Source of the DNA: Clytia hemisphaerica
Lineage: Eukaryota; Cnidaria; Hydrozoa; Leptothecata; Clytiidae
Assembly: GCA_902728285.1 (NCBI GenBank)
Contig: CACVBU010001294.1
Location: 1,742,384 to 1,806,383 of the forward strand
Direction: 5' to 3'
Length of the DNA stretch: 64,000 bases
Below the pieces are notes generated by a model. The model was not told where the DNA came from and did no database searches. It saw nothing but the letters and a program-made list of their open reading frames with translations. The translations under genes and the position numbers were made by a program. Shown piece after piece: positions 35,314 to 45,321 of the stretch (the stretch's first letter is position 1; every line of letters begins with the position of its first letter).

Positions 35314-35848
35314 GTTTTAACTGTCTTTGCTTTCACAATGCTCAAGTCACCACAAACCTATGAAGCAAATGGAAGTTCAGATTTTTCTATGGCTATTTTC
35401 TGATGATCATTCATTCCATCAGTATTTTTACATTAGTTCTTCTTTCATTTCAAACCGGCAAACACGTCGAAACAACGTCCAGCCAACATCCTTAACCCGT
35501 CTATGACGTTAGATGTACATTAAAAAAATGTTGCATGCCAGCCAGCTTTATCACGGCGGCAAATATTCTTCTATCCGTTAATATGATGGATCAACAATAC
35601 CTAAATGATATGACTAATATTTTGATCATACAAAGTTTTCGCCGTTTTTGTGATATAACTTAAAACGACTGTTCGGTAGAATCCTTCAAAGAATTTGGTT
35701 TCTCCGACATTCAGACTTTCTTTTTATACATTGCCGATAAGCTGTAGTCTCTTTCCTTGAATAATTACTCGCAAAACATTTTTTTAAATAAAAATCAAAG
35801 TTTGGATATCGACAAATTTTCATCACCATTTCCATTTTTTATTTGCTA
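35314..35848. other. Upstream flank of GPCR paralogue 3
   Basis: The stretch holds one weak ACGTT-type repeat (35470-35550) with GCCAGCC ends. No gene or promoter motif could be singled out. Confidence 0.3.
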
Positions 35849-36061
35849 CACGTTTTTTTTTTATTAGAACCTAGTTTATAAAACATATAGGCTGAAATTC
35901 GTCGAAAAATTAAGAACATTTATTTTGTATCATATTGTCGATTTAGAGTAGTCTGAAAAATTAAAAACGCATTTAAGAACATTTTAGGCTGAAAATTGCT
36001 AAAAAAATAAGCACATTCAGGCTCAGCCAAATTTTAGGTGCTCTAATAAAAAAAAAACGTG
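35849..36061. mobile_element. MITE of the CACG-T(n)-AGAA family, copy 5
   Basis: Ends CACGTTTTTTTTTTATTAGA and complement have TA on both sides (35847-35848, 36062-36063). GAAAATTGCTAAAAAAATAAG-like segments repeat within. It shares the terminal design of copies 1-4 but has ATTAGA in place of ATAAGA. Confidence 0.6.
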
Positions 36062-36789
36062 TATTCTCAGGAAAGCTCTCTCAACAATCTTACTTTCAAA
36101 TTCTCAACAGTCTTCTTTTGTCAACTCTTTAAGTGCCAATGACGAGTATATTGGTCATGGGTTATGTATTGCCCAGTTTGAGTTAGAAATCGTCACTTTT
36201 GGTCTAACTCGTAGGAATTGGATTTTCCTCTCTTTCTTAGATGCTTACTCTTATGCTTATTCATCAAAGACATCAGTTTCTTTATTTCAGGAAAATATAT
36301 GTTTTAATATCATATCATATCTTTGAAGATACATGCCATACCTTAATCAGTGAAAAATATTTATGAACTTTGAAAATAAATAAATACATCATCAGCACTG
36401 TTATCAGACCTGAGTTGGTGAGAAAAAGCACTCTCTAATAGCTTCTTCACCAAAACTTTACTAAAAAGCCTTGTAAACTCGATAATTGGAGAGCTTACCA
36501 AAAAGAACACAAAACTCAATCCGTACCAAAAGTTTTTCTGTCTTGAGCTAATTTCTCTGTTCAATCATTTTAATATAGTATTCACTTTTATATTTCTTTC
36601 ACTGAAAAACTGAAATAAAAAGAAACTCAATATATAATGATATTCAATTAGTTCAATTTTAAAATTTCATTAAGGCGAGACCAATTTAATTAGTTGTTCT
36701 ACGGGCCTGAAAATTGATATTCAATAAATTCAATAAATTAAAAAAATCAAGCATTTCATATTTCATATCTTAATTTCATATCAAAATTA

Positions 36790-37775
36790 TATACTATTGT
36801 CGAATGAAGTTAATGAGTTTTATTTCAAAACTAATAGTTTCACGCCGTTGAGACGATCATCAGTTGAAAATAAAATTAAAAAAACTAAAGTTCGTTTTGA
36901 ATGTTTACGAAGAACAATGTACTGGCTTCTTTTGACAACAATTGACGTCAGTCTTTCGAATCGTGTTGTTTTAGCGTGAACTTGTTCACGTGGCGGCATT
37001 TCGAAATCAGTTCGTTTCTGGAGTTCAACAGCTTGTCGGGCTGGTTGAATGTTGCAATTTCAAACTTTTCACTGAGACAAAGTGAACATTTTACCGAGGC
37101 ACGGTTGAAGGGCGGACAACGACGGATTGTTTTCCAAGTAATCTTTGGGTGTCAGTTTTTACGTTTCAACCTCCAAATTTCCTTAGAAAGTTCTGTCTCC
37201 TTTTCGTACTTCTCATTTGCGAATGAAGACTTGTGGTTTGCGAAGCGTTTCTTAAATTTGGGTTCAGCCAGTCCAATATAAAATCTTTCACCATATTCCG
37301 GTTCATCGTCACAGGTCACTGTCGCTTGATACACTGATCGCTCGACCAAGCAGGAGCCGTTGAGGGGACATGAATGCTTATCCCTACAGTTACATGTCCG
37401 TGCGTCATCTTCACCGTTGTCGCGTTTGAGGATGTTTTTGTTATGACTTTGGATTATTGATTTGATGTTTCTGGTGCAGCTGTAACTCACTTTGACGGTG
37501 TTGCGATTAAAGATCTTGTTAAATTTATGGTGTTTAGGAAAATGCTTGTCGATGAGCTGCAGGAATTTACGGGCGATTTTGGTTTCGACATTTTGATTGT
37601 ATGGAGGATTGAACCAAGTGATCTTTCGCTTTCGTTTTTTTGGGCGGTTTTTTGCGTTCACGTTGGTTGGATTGTAAGTAAGCGTGACGGTGTAACCGCT
37701 GTCCTTTAGTGCTTTCTCGTAAGGTTTCTTGGCTAAGTCGAAAATCTTTTTGTTGGATGAGTGGTTTGACAGTCG
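36790..37775 (-). mobile_element. Penelope-like element, 3' part (inverted copy)
   Basis: On the - strand this fragment encodes the end of the PLE reverse transcriptase region and the GIY-YIG endonuclease. It shows RLSNHSSNKKIFDLAKKPYEKAL, then CRDKHSCPLNGSC (the cysteine linker), then VYQATV and FYIGLAEPKFKKRFANHKSS. It continues through the C-terminus to a hammerhead ribozyme at its 3' side. A CGA-to-TGA stop at 37152 truncates the frame compared with copies at 47.0 and 49.3 kb. It forms one arm of a palindrome with the next feature. Confidence 0.8.
36817..36876 (-). ncRNA. Hammerhead ribozyme motif, PLE copy 1
   Basis: On the - strand, helix I (TTTTATTTTCAA) is followed by the core CTGATGA, a helix II stem (CGTC/GGCG), GAAAC, a small helix III (ACT-ATT-AGT), the cleavage position after GTT, and the helix I partner TTGAAATAAAA. 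All invariant core bases (CUGANGA, GAA, UH) are present. Helix I has one bulged base and helix II a terminal U-U mismatch, so activity should be tested. PLE terminal repeats are known to carry such ribozymes. Confidence 0.75.
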
Positions 37776-37779
37776 TTGC

Positions 37780-38610
37780 AAGAAATCAACGACTTTCTTG
37801 TTGCATTCGATAACGATTTCTTGGACATTACCTTAAACCTAATTGATGGTACGTTCAAACCATACTTAAAGCCAGACAACAAGCTTCAATACATCAACAC
37901 TCAATCAAACCATCCTCCCAATGTCATTAAACAGATCCCAAAAACGATCGAGCAACGACTGTCAAACCACTCATCCAACAAAAAGATTTTCGACTTAGCC
38001 AAGAAACCTTACGAGAAAGCACTAAAGGACAGCGGTTACACCGTCACGCTTACTTACAATCCAACCAACGTGAACGCAAAAAACCGCCCAAAAAAACGAA
38101 AGCGAAAGATCACTTGGTTCAATCCTCCATACAATCAAAATGTCGAAACCAAAATCGCCCGTAAATTCCTGCAGCTCATCGACAAGCATTTTCCTAAACA
38201 CCATAAATTTAACAAGATCTTTAATCGCAACACCGTCAAAGTGAGTTACAGCTGTACCAGAAACATCAAATCAATAATCCAAAGTCATAACAAAAACATC
38301 CTCAAACGCGACAACGGTGAAGATGACGCACGGACATGTAACGGTAGGGATAAGCATTCATGTCCCCTCAACGGCTCCTGCTTGGTCGAGTGATCAGTGT
38401 ATCAAGCGACAGTGACCTGTGACGATGAACCGGAATATGGTGAAAGATTTTATATTGGACTGGCTGAACCCAAATTTAAGAAATGCTTCGCAAACCACAA
38501 GTCTTCATTCGCAAATGAGAAGTACGAAATTCAACAACAGAACAAAGAATGGGTTTCGGTGAACATTACAAAGCTGCAATCTGATTGGCTGTTAGAAAAC
38601 CAATAAAATT
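37780..38610 (+). mobile_element. Penelope-like element fragment (plus copy of the palindrome)
   Basis: This + strand fragment reads from FLDITLNLIDGTFKPYLKP, typical of the PLE RT C-terminal region, through NHPPNVIKQIPKTI, the cysteine linker and the GIY-YIG domain (YQATV, FYIGLAEPKFKK). A CGA-to-TGA stop at 38391-38393 separates the linker from the endonuclease. The PLE match ends near 38527 (ANEKYE); the rest is unrelated DNA. About 170 bases (37780-37948) are present only in this arm. Confidence 0.8.
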
Positions 38611-38651
38611 CTAACCCAAAGACCAATTAGGAATAATTCAGGATAGGAGTA

Positions 38652-40229
38652 ATAGCTCTCAAGGCTTTACACCCCTTTCCTTTCAGTTTTACGAGTGCCC
38701 CCACACACACACCCACATACACCCTATACATAGACACCCTATACACAGACACCCCCACACACAGTGTGTTCAGTTCTCGTGCTCGCCGTGCTAAGCGTGC
38801 TCGTTGAATTAGTTAAAATTTTACACCCCTTTCCTTTAAGTTTTACGAGTGTCCCCACACACACACCCACATACCCTATACACAGACACCCCCACACACA
38901 GTGTGTTCAGATCTCGTGCTTGCCGTGCTAAGCGTGCTCGTTGAATTAGTTAAAATTTTACACCCCTTTCCTTTAAGTTTTACGAGTGCCCCCACACACA
39001 CACACATACCCTATACACAGACACCCTATACACAGACACCCCCACACACAGTGTGTTCAGATCTCGTGCTCGCCGTGCTAAGCGTGCTCGTTGAATTAGT
39101 TAAAATTTTACACCCCTTTCCTTTCAGTTTTACGAGTGTCCCCCCACACACACCTACATACCCTATACACAGACACCCTATACACAGACACCCCCACACA
39201 CAGTGTGTTCAGATCTCGTGCTCGCCGTGCTAAGCGTGCTCGTTGAATTAGTTAAAATTTTACACCCCTTTCCTTTCAGTTTTACGAGTGTCCCCACACA
39301 CACACCCACATACCCTATACACAGACACCCCCACACACAGTGTGTTCAGATCTCGTGCTTGCCGTGCTAAGCGTGCTCGTTGAATTAGTTAAAATTTTAC
39401 ACCCCTTTCCTTTAAGTTTTACGAGTGTCCCCCCACACACACCTACATACCCTATACACAGACACCCTATACACAGACACCCCCACACACAGTGTGTTCA
39501 GATCTCGTGCTCGCCGTGCTAAGCGTGCTCGTTGAATTAGTTAAAATTTTACACCCCTTTCCTTTCAGTTTTACTAGTGTCCCACACCACACACCACATA
39601 CCCTATACACAGACACCCTATACACAGACACCCCCACACACAGTGTGTTCAGATCTCGTGCTTGCCGTGCTAAGCGTGCTCGTTGAATTAGTTAAAATTT
39701 TACACCCCTTTCCTTTAAGTTTTACGAGTGCCCCCACACACACACCCATATACCCTATACACAGACACCCTATACACAGACACCCCCACACACAGTGTGT
39801 TCAGATCTCGTGCTCGCCGTGCTAAGCGTGCTCGTTGAATTAATTAAAATTTTACACCCCTTTCCTTTCAGTTTTACGAGTGCCCCCACACACACACCCA
39901 CATACACCCTATACATAGACACCCTATACACAGACACCCCCACACACAGTGTGTTCAGATCTCGTGCTCGCCGTGCTAAGCGTGCTCGTTGAATTAATTA
40001 AAATTTTACACCCCTTTCCTTTAAGTTTTACGAGTGCCCCCACACACACACCCACATACCCTATACACAGACACCCTATACACAGACACCCCACACACAG
40101 TGTGTTCAGATCTCGTGCTCGCCGTGCTAAGCGTGCTCGTTGAAATAGTTAAAATTTTACACCCCTTTCCTTTCAGTTTTACGAGTGCCCCCACACACAC
40201 ACCCACATACCCTATACACAGACACCCCC
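38652..40229 (+). repeat. Minisatellite array A, about 10 units of 137-154 bp
   Basis: Each unit contains TTTTACACCCCTTTCCTTT, a CA-rich stretch with CCCTATACACAGACACC once or twice, and TCTCGTGCTCGCCGTGCTAA followed by GCGTGCTCGTTGAATTA. Length differences come mainly from the number of CCCTATACACAGACA subunits. The open frames (SRARRAKRAR, VLAVLSVLVELVKIL) follow the repeat and lack any start context. Confidence 0.95.
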
Positions 40230-40509
40230 GTTTGTTTACGTTTCATACAGTTAAATCTGGCTTCCTTTGAATCACTTATACGACCTTTAGTCTTTCGAGT
40301 ACTTCATAAATCTAAATAACTTAAAAACGCTTGATTTTCACTCCCTTCATCATAGGTATGTCTGCTATACAGTATTGGAATTGTTTGTTAACTTGTCGAC
40401 TAGTCTAAATGAAATAGAGAGAGAAAAAATTAATTTTGTTATCAAGCATAAAACGAAATCCTCTAATAGATACTGCCCTGTAAAATAGAAGTAAATCAGG
40501 CTCTTACCA

Positions 40510-41790
40510 GCTAATGCTCCTGTTTTATATTTCAATAATACTGACATAAGAACTAGTGAATGTCAGAAGCACCTAGGTCTTATCTTGGATTCCAAACTCT
40601 CATTCAGTCACCATTTAGACGAAAAAATAAAAAAGGCCAACAAAGGTATTGGCCTCATTAACAGACTTCGCAAACATGTACCAAGAAAATCTCTGCTTAC
40701 TTTATACAAATCTTACATTAGACCACATTTAGACTATGGGGATATTATATACGACCATCCTGGAAATTAGACTTTTGTTCGTAAGCTTGAATCCATCCAA
40801 TATAATGCTTGCCTTGCTATAACTGGCTGCTTTCGTGGAACGTCTCAAGAAAAACTTTATTCTGAACTTGGTCTCGAGAGTCTTGCTGATCGTCGATTTA
40901 GTAGAAGAATGGTCTTCTTCTACAAAATTTTAAACAATTTAGCAGCCTCTTATTTATGTAACTACACTTACCAGCAAGACTTGCGGCACCGGGTAATCTA
41001 AGAACAAGAAACCCTATTTATCAACTTAATATTCGAATTGAGCGTTTCCGGAATTCTTTTTATCCATACTGCATAACACAGTGGAATATTCTGGCTGGTC
41101 GTATAAGAGATATGCCTTCAGTATCTACCTTCAAAAAAGCAATCCTTGAGTTTCTAAGGCCCAAACTTTCTCCTGTTTTTGGAGCTCGTGACAACCAGGG
41201 TGTGATCCTTCTCAATCGTCTTCGAGTAGGATTTAGTCACCTCAATGAACATAAATTTAGACACGGTTTTCGTGACACCTTAGATCCATTTTGTGCGTGT
41301 AGAACAAATTCCATCGAAAACTCTCAACACTTTCTTTTGCACTGCTCTATTTACTCTCAGGCAAGACATCTTTTGTTCAACAAACTTCTGAACCAAGACA
41401 TAAATATTTATCCACTAAGCCCTCCTAAACTCTTCAACCTTTTGTTGTACGGTGATCCAGAATTACCTTTCAACATAAATAACATAATAATTAATCTTGT
41501 CATTGAATTTATTCTCGACTCTGAAAGGTTTAGTGGTGCCTTATTTTAGTTTAATGATCTTCTTACACAGCTCTAATATTTTTTAATATTTTTGTTTATC
41601 CTTTTAGTGATGGTTTTCCCTTTAAGTTTTTTTTTCTTTTATTCAATAGCTTAGTACCCTTGGCGATATCACTTAGTGCCTTGCGGGGGGAGGAGCTATT
41701 TATTTTTTCTATGTTTTTTTTTGTAAGTAGTATATGTTCGTAAGTGTAATGTAGTTCCTCAATCATATGAAAAAAAAAGCAAGATGCTGA
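40510..41790 (+). pseudogene. LINE reverse transcriptase C-terminal fragment (ADDTSLF family)
   Basis: The + strand reads LGLILDSKLSFSHHLDEKI, KSYIRPHLDYGDIIYD, then a stop at 40768-40770, and resumes with LESIQYNACLAITGCFRGTS. The ORF at 41112-41549 carries the final zinc-binding region (CACRTNSIENSQHFLLHCSIY). The 3'UTR has GCGATATCACTTAG and GCGGGGGGAGGA, shared with 46.9 and 49.2 kb. It ends in an A-rich run at 41768. Frameshift and stop codons show it is dead. Confidence 0.8.
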
Positions 41791-41939
41791 ATGGACCTAC
41801 CTAATGATTAACATCAGATGAAAATAAGAAAAAAGTGACAATAATTGTACAAAAATTCAGAATGGAAAAATAAAGCTTGTGTGTTGAATAATGTAAAATG
41901 GTAAAAAGGAATGTCCCCAAATACGAAAATCACTTAAAC

Positions 41940-42521
41940 CATTCAGACCCAAAAAACCTTTTAAGCTGTTTTTGGCCCAAATTTGCCCAAAAAGATTTTC
42001 CTTGAAAATCTGGCTCCGTCACATTTTGGGCATTGTCATTTTGCATCATTGTGCAAAAAATCAGAAAAAAATTATGAGTCAACATTGAGAAAAGCTATAT
42101 TTTCTTATTTGGTTAAAGGGAATTTCCCTAAAATACGAAAATCCGTCTTTTAAGGCGAATAAGAATTTTCCAGGAAAAAACACTTCAGCCATTCTTTAGA
42201 GAATCTTGCCCTCCATCTTTGTACAAAAAATCAGAAAAAAGTAATGACAGGATTTTGCACAAAAAAACCTATTTTTAGGTAGTTTTTGGCCCAAATTTGC
42301 CCAAATAAATTTTTTCTCAAAAATCGGGCTCCGTCACGTTCTGGACATTGCCATTTTGCATCATTGTGCAAAAAAACTGAAAAAACTAATGAGCCAATCC
42401 TGAGAAAAGCTGGTAACAGACGGACGGACGGACGGACGAACGAACGGACGGACATGGGTTAATTTATAGAACCTCCACCGGGGCACCCGGAGGTAGGTCC
42501 AAAAAAAAAAAAAAAAAAAAG
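41940..42521 (+). repeat. Poly(A)-tailed non-coding retroposon-like repeat
   Basis: Two related blocks (41960-42100 and 42270-42412) share TTGGCCCAAATTTGCCCAAA, GGCTCCGTCAC and TTTTGCATCATTGTGCAAAA. A (GGAC)n stretch at 42419-42452 and a GC-rich hairpin (CCTCC...GGAGG) precede a 20-base A tail at 42502-42521. This resembles a SINE or processed non-coding unit. Family unknown. Confidence 0.5.
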
Positions 42522-42920
42522 TCATGGTATAACTTATGATCTTGCAGTTGCTACATTGGTGTAAGGTCAGAAGGTTGCCAATTAATAGTTGACATTGAAT
42601 GAACTTTGTTGAGGTTGGGACGTACTGTCATCACAGTTACACAGATTTCGAGAATTGAAACCAAAATATGATACCTTCTTTCTATGGAAACACACCAACC
42701 AAATTTTCCAGACTTTAGATAATAAGCAGGCTATAACCTAGCTAGCTTCAACTAGCTACAAGTTTAAAACACATCACAGTCATTTTTTCTCTGTTTGTTC
42801 AGGTTTGTTTGTAGCTAGTTTTTTTTTTCGCAAGTTTTGGATGATTTTGTTGTGATACTAGTGCACACGCGCGTCTGTCAGAGGAAAACCCATTGTATTC
42901 CCGCCAAAGTTATAGAACTA
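42522..42920. other. Spacer before the cysteine-rich gene
   Basis: No exon, repeat or regulatory motif could be supported. It may hold the next intron or exon of the - strand gene at 42921-43736. Confidence 0.3.
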
Positions 42921-43736
42921 TTATCGGGACTTACAGTGAGGTTCAAGAAGTTCGATACTGTACCTACCCACAAATTTAAACCTGCGAAGTTTGAGAAAAT
43001 TGAAAAAAGCTAAGCAAAGAATGCTATTTCCTATAAAAAACAGTGAAAAATTACTTACAGTTTTTGTGCGACCTTTCTTCTTCCTGCAGTCGTTGGCCAT
43101 ACACCTAATTTGGTTCTTTCCGTTACCTTTTATGGCAGCAACCTTCACGTGAACATAATTCATTTCTGCCGTAGTGCTGGTGAAAGCTTTCACTGTGTAG
43201 CTCTTGCAGGAAACTTTAGCAACGGCAGGATATTTAAAGTCAGACTTGTTTAGAAGAGACTGCATTTCAACGATATCACTTTGTTTTTTCAGGTCTGGAG
43301 TAAATTCTGTGATATCACAGAGCTGAAATTCCGTCACTGAATACATTGGCTGCACACTGGGGTGCTTCGAATGTTTGCATTCAAAGCTAACTTTTGATGC
43401 TACAGAAGCGGACCTCAAATCGCGACAGTCATTGTTGTAGCAAACTAAATCGGAATTTGTTGCGAACAAGAACTTCCTGTTTCCGTTATTGTTCATTTTA
43501 ATAGATTTTAGACATCCTCTGTCATCGTTGTAAACAACAACGGAGACTGGAAGAACTTTTTTATCGTCCAATTTCAGGTTGTTACGATTGTCACTGTCGC
43601 AAACAAAAGACCCACCGAGTTCTCTTCCGCAGTCGCAAACTTTCGGCTTTTTCCGATTGTGGTATTCCTGCCCACAACTCTGACAGGATCCATAGCCCCT
43701 CTTGCTACCAGTCTTTTGAATATAATTCGATGCCAT
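42921..43736 (-). CDS. Unknown cysteine-rich protein, first exon (zinc-ribbon-like N-terminus)
   Basis: Starting at an ATG at 43736, the coding exon most likely ends at 43059, where CACAAAAACT is followed by GTAAGTAA. The 271-residue open frame runs past this donor into intron-like sequence. Residues 17-41 (CQSCGQEYHNRKKPKVCDCG) suggest a zinc ribbon. Later pairs, CYNNDC and CMANDC, add metal-binding potential. The middle (SVVVYNDDRGCLKSIKMNN) looks globular. I do not recognise the family; it could be a TE-associated or domesticated protein, or a host DNA-binding protein. No continuation exon was found downstream, where LINE sequence dominates. Confidence 0.6.
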   Translation of the reverse strand: MASNYIQKTGSKRGYGSCQSCGQEYHNRKKPKVCDCGRELGGSFVCDSDNRNNLKLDDKKVLPVSVVVYNDDRGCLKSIKMNNNGNRKFLFATNSDLVCYNNDCRDLRSASVASKVSFECKHSKHPSVQPMYSVTEFQLCDITEFTPDLKKQSDIVEMQSLLNKSDFKYPAVAKVSCKSYTVKAFTSTTAEMNYVHVKVAAIKGNGKNQIRCMANDCRKKKGRTKTVSNFSLFFIGNSILCLAFFNFLKLRRFKFVGRYSIELLEPHCKSR

Positions 43737-43959
43737 GTTCAGCTGAAACTACCCAACGCAATCTCTAGTTAAAATTACAACTTCTAAGTTACTTCAACTT
43801 CAAGAATTCAATGACCAGAACCAATCCTGCCCGGTCTGGGATTTGTGAACATTTTCCTTTCTGACTGCTTTGCCTTACCAGTTGCCGGACCGCCCAAGGG
43901 TTTCCTTCGTCTGGTCTTGGAAATTGAAAACAAAAGGCCCACGTTTTTTTGTTTCGAAA

Positions 43960-45270
43960 TTCACGGACACGCTGAGCACGGCAAGCACAGACTTTGAGGG
44001 TATATGACTAAACATCGTTTGATGAGCACGCTGAGCACGGCAAACACGGGATATGAAGGCACTGTGTGTGGGGGGTGTATGTGCCAAGTGTGTGTGAAGG
44101 GTGTATATGAGTAGGGTATAAAGGGTGTATATGAGTAGGGTGTAAAGTAAAGGTAGGGTGTAAGAATTTTCTTCGACAATTCAGACACGCTGAGCACGGC
44201 AAGCACGGACTTCAAGGGTATATGACTAAACATATTGTGCCGGACACGCTGAGCACGGCAAGCACGGACTGCGAGGGTGTATTACTAAACATCGTTTGAT
44301 GAGCACGCTGAGCACGGCAAACACGGGATATGAAGACACTGTGTGTGGGGGGGGGGGGGTGTATGTGCCAAGTGTGTGTAAAGGGTGTGTATGAGTAGGG
44401 TGTAAAGTAAAGGTAGGGTGTAAGAATTTTCTTCGACAATTCAGACACGCTGAGCACGGCAAGCACGGACTTCAAGGGTATATGACTAAACATATTGTGT
44501 CGGACACGCTGAGCACGGCAAGCACGGACTGCGAGGGTGTATTACTAAACATCGTTTGATGAGCACGCTGAGCACGGCAAACACGGGATATGAAGACACT
44601 GTGTGTGGGGGGGTGTATGTGCCAAGTGTGTGTGGGGGGGGGGTATATGAGTAGGGTGTAAAGGGTGTGTATGAGTAGGGTAAAGTAAAGGTAGGGTGTA
44701 AGAATTTTCTTCGACAATTCAGACACGCTGAGCACGGCAAGCACGGACTTCAAGGGTATATGTCTAAACATATTGTGTCGGACACGCTGAGCACGGCAAG
44801 CACGGACTGCGAGGGTGTATTACTAACATCGTTTGATGAGCACGCTGAGCACGGCAAACACGGGATATGAAGACACTGTGTGTGGGGGGGGGTGTATGTG
44901 CCAAGTGTGTGTGGGGGGGGTGTATATGAGTAGGGTGTAAAGGGTGTGTATGAGTAGGGTGTAAAGTAAAGGTAGGGTGTAAGAATTTTCTTTGACAATT
45001 CAGACACGCTGAGCACGGCAAGCACGGACTTCAAGGGTATATGACTAAACATATTTTGTCGGACACGCTGAGCACGGCAAGCACGGACTGCGAGGGTATA
45101 CGAGTAAACATATTTTGACGGACACGCTGAGCACGGCAAACACGGACTTCGAGGGTATATGACTAAACATTGTTTAGTGGGCATGTCAGACAACCACGTT
45201 TCTACGTCTGTTTCAAGGAGAGTATGATAGTAATGGTTTGATGTATAGAGAACGCTAAGTACGACAAGCA
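43960..45270 (-). repeat. Minisatellite array B, related to array A but inverted
   Basis: The core ACACGCTGAGCACGGCAAGC recurs about 16 times, embedded in a higher-order unit of about 220-280 bp. That unit also contains GTGTGTGGGGGG, GAGTAGGGTGTAAA and GTAAGAATTTTCTTCGACAA. Reverse-complemented, its core (GCTTGCCGTGCTCAGCGTGT) aligns with the GCTCGCCGTGCTAAGCGTGC of array A, followed in both by a GAATT and TTACACCC stretch. The long frames (up to 173 codons) are artefacts. Confidence 0.95.
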
Positions 45271-45321
45271 CGCATTTTTAAGGTGTCTTTAATCTATATC
45301 GTATATATTGATATCATCCAA

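Noticed and set aside
36976..37281. 101-codon + strand frame (also at 46949 and 49262 on -)
   Set aside because: It is the antisense of the PLE endonuclease C-terminus and recurs wherever that segment recurs.
38652..40229. Regular repeats resembling a CRISPR array
   Set aside because: Units of 137-154 bp are repeated in full with no unique spacers, in a eukaryotic setting with no cas genes; it is a minisatellite.
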